Source of the DNA: Nocardia neocaledoniensis
GTDB taxonomy: Bacteria; Actinomycetota; Actinomycetes; Mycobacteriales; Mycobacteriaceae
NCBI RefSeq assembly: GCF_003182135.1
Contig: NZ_QGTL01000006.1
Span: forward strand, 62,001 to 126,000
DNA: 64,000 nt
Reading direction: 5' to 3'
This document shows positions 60,136 to 64,000 of this stretch, piece by piece. A program made the translations under genes and the position numbers. The stretch's first letter is position 1. The number at the start of each line of letters is the position of its first letter. The notes beneath the pieces are model-generated. The model had not been told where the DNA came from. It made no database searches and was given only the letters and a program-made list of their open reading frames with translations.

Positions 60136-60237
60136 TCACAGCGGCGGGAATCCCGACGAGCCGGTCGCCATCCAGTTCCAGAACTCGGCGGCGCGGTTGA
60201 GAACCAGGGCCATGATGTCGAGGACAGTGCTTCCCAT
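60136..60237 (-). CDS. 33-residue hydrophobic small protein
   Basis: A 34-codon ORF on the minus strand. It has a good AAGGAAG ribosome-binding site 5-6 nt before the ATG and an intrinsic terminator downstream, so it looks like a real gene. The peptide is amphipathic: an uncharged N-terminal stretch DIMALVLNRAAEFWNWMATG suited to a membrane-bound or surface helix, ending in Gly/Ser/Pro. No charge-rich toxin pattern is obvious; it could be a membrane peptide, a small porin-like subunit or a type I toxin-like peptide. The identity is unknown. Confidence 0.55.
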   Translation of the reverse strand: MGSTVLDIMALVLNRAAEFWNWMATGSSGFPPL

Positions 60238-60659
60238 CAAGCTTCCTTACATTCGGATGTACGATTCGCTTGCCCACCATAGCAACTCGTCACGACCGAT
60301 CACGAGGCGATCTCGACGCACTGGAGCATTTCCAGACAGACCCAGCCGGCATTCGTTTCACAGCCCATCCGATCATCATTTCAGCAGGTGAGAGCTCTGT
60401 CGAAGCGGATCGCCGCGATGCGGGCAGTGCTGCGCGGGACCGGTGATTCGCCTGATCAATTTCCGGCGGCCCGCATTCTCGAGAGTGTCTTCGGATCCGC
60501 GATATTCGCCCGCGACATATTCGTCGCGAGGTCGAGACGGCGCTGTCGCCACCGCCCAGGCCGAACATCCTCGCGGCCGTGGCCAACGGAATACAGTACA
60601 CAGGGAGCGAACCTTTCCGACGTGCGACCGGTAGTGCCCGACGAACACGGTGAGGACAG
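60238..60659. other. Gene-poor region
   Basis: About 420 nt with lower GC than its surroundings and no convincing gene. It carries the promoter of the small minus-strand gene (start 60237) and presumably that of the membrane protein at 60660. Short AT-rich repeats of the type CGA-TATTCG occur at about 60499-60530. Confidence 0.5.
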
Positions 60660-61193
60660 ATGGACGGCACCCCCCACGAGCTCCTGCACAGGCCCCTGTT
60701 CTCCCGGGTCCCCCTCGACCAGCGGAACGCGGCCAGCCGCATCAGCGCCTACATCTACGGGAACGTGCTGATCCTGGCCGCGCTGATCCCGGTCGCGCCC
60801 GCGGAGGATCACGTCGGCATCCTGGTCGTTCTCGGGACCGCCGTGTCCACGTTCGTCGCGCACGCCTTCGCCGAGAGTGTCGGGCAATCGGTGCGACAGG
60901 GCGGGGCGGTGCCGGCCGCGCCGCGCTGGGCGAATCTGCGCGATTCGCTGCCCATTCTCACCTCGGCGGTGCTGCCCTGCGCGATTCTCGCGGCCGCGGC
61001 CTTCGGGTGGCTGCAACCACGTACGGCGCAGATCCTGGCCGAGGTCGTGATGCTGGTCCGGATCGCGGGCATCGTGTTCGTCATCCGGCGGCTGCAGGGC
61101 CGTCGCCCCGATCGCTCGACTCTGCTCGGCGCTGTCCTGCTCGGCTGCGCGGCCACCACCGTCGTCGCGGTGAAGATCGCCCTGACCCACTGA
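60660..61193 (+). CDS. Four-helix membrane protein
   Basis: A 177-residue integral membrane protein with about four hydrophobic segments (around 30-50, 54-72, 100-120 and 150-172) and a polar loop between the second and third. The ATG has a GTGAGG-like site upstream. It lies 16 nt before a DHA2 exporter gene and may be an accessory or regulatory membrane partner; no family is recognised. Confidence 0.75.
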   Translation: MDGTPHELLHRPLFSRVPLDQRNAASRISAYIYGNVLILAALIPVAPAEDHVGILVVLGTAVSTFVAHAFAESVGQSVRQGGAVPAAPRWANLRDSLPILTSAVLPCAILAAAAFGWLQPRTAQILAEVVMLVRIAGIVFVIRRLQGRRPDRSTLLGAVLLGCAATTVVAVKIALTH

Positions 61194-61209
61194 GCACGAG
61201 GAGGAGCGG

Positions 61210-62811
61210 ATGTCTGCGCCCGCGGTGAAATCCAGCTCGTTCGTTCTGCTGGTGCTGGCGTCAGGCCAGTTCCTGATGACCCTGGACAGTTCGGTGATGA
61301 ATGTGTCGATGGCCACCGTCGCCGCCGACCTCGACACCACGATCACCGGCATCCAGACCGCCATCACCCTCTACACGCTGGTCATGGCCTCGCTGATGAT
61401 CACCGGCGGCAAGGTGGGCGCCATCGTCGGCAGGCGCCGGGTGTTCGGCATCGGCCTCGTGATCTACGGCCTCGGCTCGTTCGTCACCGGCCTGGCGCCG
61501 AATCTCGCGATCCTGCTGGTGGGCTGGTCGCTGCTGGAGGGTGTCGGCGCGGCACTGATCATGCCCGCGATCGTTTCCCTGGTCGCGGGCAACTTTCCCC
61601 AGGAGCGCCGGGCGGCGGCCTACGGGATGGTGGCGGCGGCCGGCGCGATCGCGGTCGCGGTCGGCCCGTTGCTCGGCGGCGCGGTGACGACCTTCGCGTC
61701 GTGGCGCTATGTGTTCGTCGGCGAAGTGGTCATCGTGGTGGCGATCCTGCTCGTCCTGCGCCGCGTCGAGGACGCGCCCGCCGAGCGGGTCCGGCTCGAC
61801 CTGGCCGGCGCGGTCCTGTCGGCCGCCGGGCTCGGCGCGATCGTGTTCGGCGTGCTGCGGTCCAGCGAATGGGGATGGGTACGCCCGGAATCCGGCGCGC
61901 CGGCGCTGTTCGGGTTGTCGGCGGTCATCTGGTTGTTGCTGGGCGGTCTGTTCACGCTGTACCTGTTCCTGCGCAGACAGGCGTACCTGGTGGACCGGGG
62001 CCGGGATCCGCTCGTCGATCCGGCGCTGTTGCGGAACCGGCAGCTCGTGGGCGGGTCGACCATGTTCTTCGCGCAGTTCGCCGTCCAGGCCGGCGTGTTC
62101 TTCACCGTGCCACTGTTCCTGTCGGTGGTGCTCGACCTCAGCGCGGTCGAGACCGGGGTCCGCATCCTGCCGCTGTCGGTCGCGCTCGTGCTGGCCGCCG
62201 CGGGCATTCCCAAGTTCCGTCCGCAGGCCGACCCGCGCCGGGTCGTCCGGCTCGGCTTGGGCGTGATCATCGTCGGGGTACTGATGCTCGCGGCGGGAAT
62301 GGATCCCGGCGCCGACGCGGCGGTGGTGTCGGTCCCGATGCTGTTGATGGGCCTGGGATTGGGTGCGCTGGCCTCCCAGCTCGGCGCGGTCACCGTGTCG
62401 GCCGTGCCCGATTCGCGCAGCTCCGAGGTCGGCGGGATCCAGAACACCGCAACCCAGCTCGGCGCCTCGCTGGGGACCGCGCTGATCGGCTCGGTCCTGA
62501 TCGCCACGCTGACCACCTCGGTCGTCACCGGAATCGAGCAGAACCCCGCGGTGCCGGTCGCCGTGCGGCACCAGGCCACCACGGAGCTGGCCTCGGGCGT
62601 GCCGTTCCTCTCGGACCGGCAGCTCTCGGACGCCCTCGACAACGCCGGAGTCGACGACACCACGGCCGACACCGTGCAGTCGGTGAATGCCGACGCCCGC
62701 CTCGAAGCGCTCCAGGTGGCGTTCGCGGTGACCGCGCTGATCGCGATCATGGCACTGTTCGGCACCGGCCTGCTGCCCCGCCGGCCCGCGGCCGCGCCCC
62801 CGCCGACCTGA
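61210..62811 (+). CDS. MFS exporter, DHA2 (EmrB/QacA) family
   Basis: A 533-residue, 14-helix drug:proton antiporter. The N-terminal segment FLMTLDSSVMNVSMATVAADL and the GRRRVFGIGL loop are typical of QacA/EmrB-like exporters. The C-terminal 50 residues include a soluble helix of the type seen in mycobacterial homologues. A GAGGAG site precedes the ATG. It probably exports cationic or lipophilic compounds; the substrate is unknown. It follows the four-helix membrane gene in one unit. Confidence 0.9.
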   Translation: MSAPAVKSSSFVLLVLASGQFLMTLDSSVMNVSMATVAADLDTTITGIQTAITLYTLVMASLMITGGKVGAIVGRRRVFGIGLVIYGLGSFVTGLAPNLAILLVGWSLLEGVGAALIMPAIVSLVAGNFPQERRAAAYGMVAAAGAIAVAVGPLLGGAVTTFASWRYVFVGEVVIVVAILLVLRRVEDAPAERVRLDLAGAVLSAAGLGAIVFGVLRSSEWGWVRPESGAPALFGLSAVIWLLLGGLFTLYLFLRRQAYLVDRGRDPLVDPALLRNRQLVGGSTMFFAQFAVQAGVFFTVPLFLSVVLDLSAVETGVRILPLSVALVLAAAGIPKFRPQADPRRVVRLGLGVIIVGVLMLAAGMDPGADAAVVSVPMLLMGLGLGALASQLGAVTVSAVPDSRSSEVGGIQNTATQLGASLGTALIGSVLIATLTTSVVTGIEQNPAVPVAVRHQATTELASGVPFLSDRQLSDALDNAGVDDTTADTVQSVNADARLEALQVAFAVTALIAIMALFGTGLLPRRPAAAPPPT

Positions 62812-62979
62812 ACGCGCGCCGGTCCCATTCCTTGTTCAGAGGACGCTGTTTCGGTAAAATCGACACGTTCTTCATCAATGACATCCAGCTCGCCGACTTC
62901 GTCCCCACGGTGCGTCGGCAGAATTTCGCGGCGCCATTTCGCGACGGGCCGGTGGCCTCAGTTTCGCGAGGAGTCGAAC

Positions 62980-63411
62980 ATGACCAGCAATACTTCGTCG
63001 GCGCATCGCGCGCCACCGGAAGCAGAGCCCTTCCAACGACAAGCGGTGGCGGAGGGAATTTCCGTCACCGCCGCGTGCATGCTTCTCATTTTGGCGGCGG
63101 TCTCGATCCTGCAGGGCATTTCCGCATTGCTGGAGGACGAAATCTATGTCGCCGGAATCGATTATGTGTACGAGTTCGACACGACCACCTGGGGCTGGAT
63201 CCATGTCGTCCTCGGCGCGCTGGCGCTGATCGTCGGTGTCGGGCTGGTCCTCGGCGCCACCTGGGGCCGATACAGCGCGCTCGGCGTCGCCGGGCTGGTG
63301 ATCGTCGCGAACTTCCTGTCCTTGCCCTACTACCCGGCCTGGTCGTTCATCGTCATCGCGCTCAGCCTGGTGATCATCTGGGCGATCGCCACCTGGAGAC
63401 CGGTGCGCTGA
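62980..63411 (+). CDS. DUF7144-family membrane protein
   Basis: A 143-residue protein with four hydrophobic helices (about 28-48, 68-90, 95-112 and 118-138). The segments ISALLEDEIYVAG and TTWGWIHVVLGA, then LPYYPAWSFIVIALSLVIIWAI, are typical of DUF7144. The ATG follows AGGAG. The function is unknown; such proteins are common in actinobacteria. Confidence 0.88.
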   Translation: MTSNTSSAHRAPPEAEPFQRQAVAEGISVTAACMLLILAAVSILQGISALLEDEIYVAGIDYVYEFDTTTWGWIHVVLGALALIVGVGLVLGATWGRYSALGVAGLVIVANFLSLPYYPAWSFIVIALSLVIIWAIATWRPVR

Positions 63412-63442
63412 ATCCGACCGTGCCACTGACGACGGCCGGGCG

Positions 63443-64000
63443 ATGACCACCGTCTCCGGGACGCCGGTCCGGATCTGGTCGGCCCGGGCCGCCTTCGTGT
63501 TCGCGGCCCTGACCGCGGGGATCCCGATTCTGTTCGCGGGGGTGGCGGGGACCCTCGGTGTGCTGATCGTCGGCACCGGTGGCGTGGTCGTCACGACAGC
63601 CGCGGTGTATTGGTTCGTCACCAGGTACGGAGTGCTGCGCTGGGTGACGCTGGCGATCGCGGTGCTCACGCCGGTCTTCGTCGTCGTCGCGTTCGTCCGG
63701 GCCCGGCTGCTGTGGGTGGTGTTGCTCGCCCTCGCGGCGGCCCTGCTCGCGGTAGCTTGCGCGCGCGTCGCGCTGCGCGCCGGACCGGCGCCCGCCGCCG
63801 CGCCCGAGGTCTCGGCGCCGCGGGCCCGACACCCCTTCCTGATCATGAATCCGCGGTCCGGCGGCGGCAAGGTCGAGAAGTTCGACCTGCGCCGCCGGGC
63901 CGAGGAACTGGGTGCGGAGGTGGCGCTCCTCGAGGGCGACGACGATATCGAGGCGCTGGCCCGACAGGCCGTCGCGCGGGGCGCCGACCTGCTCGGCGTC
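63443..64000 (+). CDS. Diacylglycerol/sphingosine-kinase-like protein, 3' end cut by window
   Basis: The frame opens at ATG 63443 and runs off the window (186 codons seen). The N-terminal part (about 1-115) has four hydrophobic helices. The catalytic domain begins with FLIMNPRSGGGKVEKF (about residues 132-147), the nucleotide-binding NPxSGGGK motif of the DAGK/LCB5 lipid-kinase family. The rest of the domain is missing here because of the window edge, not truncation. It probably phosphorylates a lipid at the membrane. Confidence 0.8.
   Translation, partial: MTTVSGTPVRIWSARAAFVFAALTAGIPILFAGVAGTLGVLIVGTGGVVVTTAAVYWFVTRYGVLRWVTLAIAVLTPVFVVVAFVRARLLWVVLLALAAALLAVACARVALRAGPAPAAAPEVSAPRARHPFLIMNPRSGGGKVEKFDLRRRAEELGAEVALLEGDDDIEALARQAVARGADLLGV

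Noticed and set aside
1..64000. tRNA, rRNA, CRISPR arrays, insertion sequences, riboswitches
   Set aside because: I looked for cloverleaf ends, rRNA-like conserved blocks, regular spacer repeats, transposase motifs and known aptamer patterns and found none; a covariance-model search would be needed to exclude small RNAs.

Overview
The window is GC-rich, densely packed DNA from an actinobacterium of the mycolic-acid group, most likely Nocardia or a close relative. The evidence is its frequent GTG starts, many leaderless promoters (TANNNT 6-7 nt before the start codon), LigC/Prim-Pol repair genes, PapA-type acyltransferases with a Drr-type exporter, an F420-type LLM oxidoreductase, DUF2784 and DUF7144 proteins, a propionate-type methylmalonyl-CoA mutase operon and several TetR regulators. 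There is no rRNA, tRNA, CRISPR array, prophage or insertion sequence. The genus assignment is inference from gene content.

Layout. 1-1186: an intergenic region with two copies of a 21-nt palindrome, a small unknown gene and a CBS-domain protein. 1228-8033: a tight operon of SufS-like cysteine desulfurase, a protein with a C-terminal heavy-metal-associated domain, a group-IV PLP decarboxylase and a cysteine-synthase/rhodanese fusion, meeting head-on a stand-alone condensation-domain protein; this looks like an undescribed small-molecule pathway. 8232-15862: cold-shock protein, LigC plus Prim-Pol, TetR/FadD17-like ligase, membrane proteins. 15909-25492: a zinc-ribbon SDR, thioesterase, CoA-transferase, TetR with a flavin monooxygenase, an acyl-CoA carboxylase beta subunit, nucleoside hydrolase and amidohydrolase. 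25527-33860: a two-component system, Tat multicopper oxidase, XRE-cupin/MFS pair, ArsR/SRPBCC pair and an ECF41-like sigma factor divergent from an FMN reductase. 33873-39099: mutA-mutB-meaB. 40190-46034: acyltransferase, glycosyltransferase, DrrA, DrrB, second acyltransferase, read as a cell-wall or secreted acyl-glycolipid locus. 46146-49307: a secreted protein behind a Fur/Zur-like box, LEH-like epoxide hydrolase, LLM oxidoreductase, carbonic anhydrase. 49444-57700: a sulfonate-type uptake and oxidation cluster with two small cysteine-containing leader-like ORFs and an AprBA-like flavoprotein/ferredoxin pair. 57690-64000: mostly membrane or secreted proteins, a 33-codon small gene with its own terminator, a DHA2 exporter and the start of a lipid-kinase-like gene cut by the window edge.

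Two themes stand out. Sulfur chemistry appears twice: the PLP/desulfurase/rhodanese cluster, and the sulfonate cluster, whose leader peptides suggest cysteine-responsive control. Local regulation is also unusually readable, with well-formed inverted repeats beside TetR, ArsR, XRE, IclR and ECF regulators that name likely operators.
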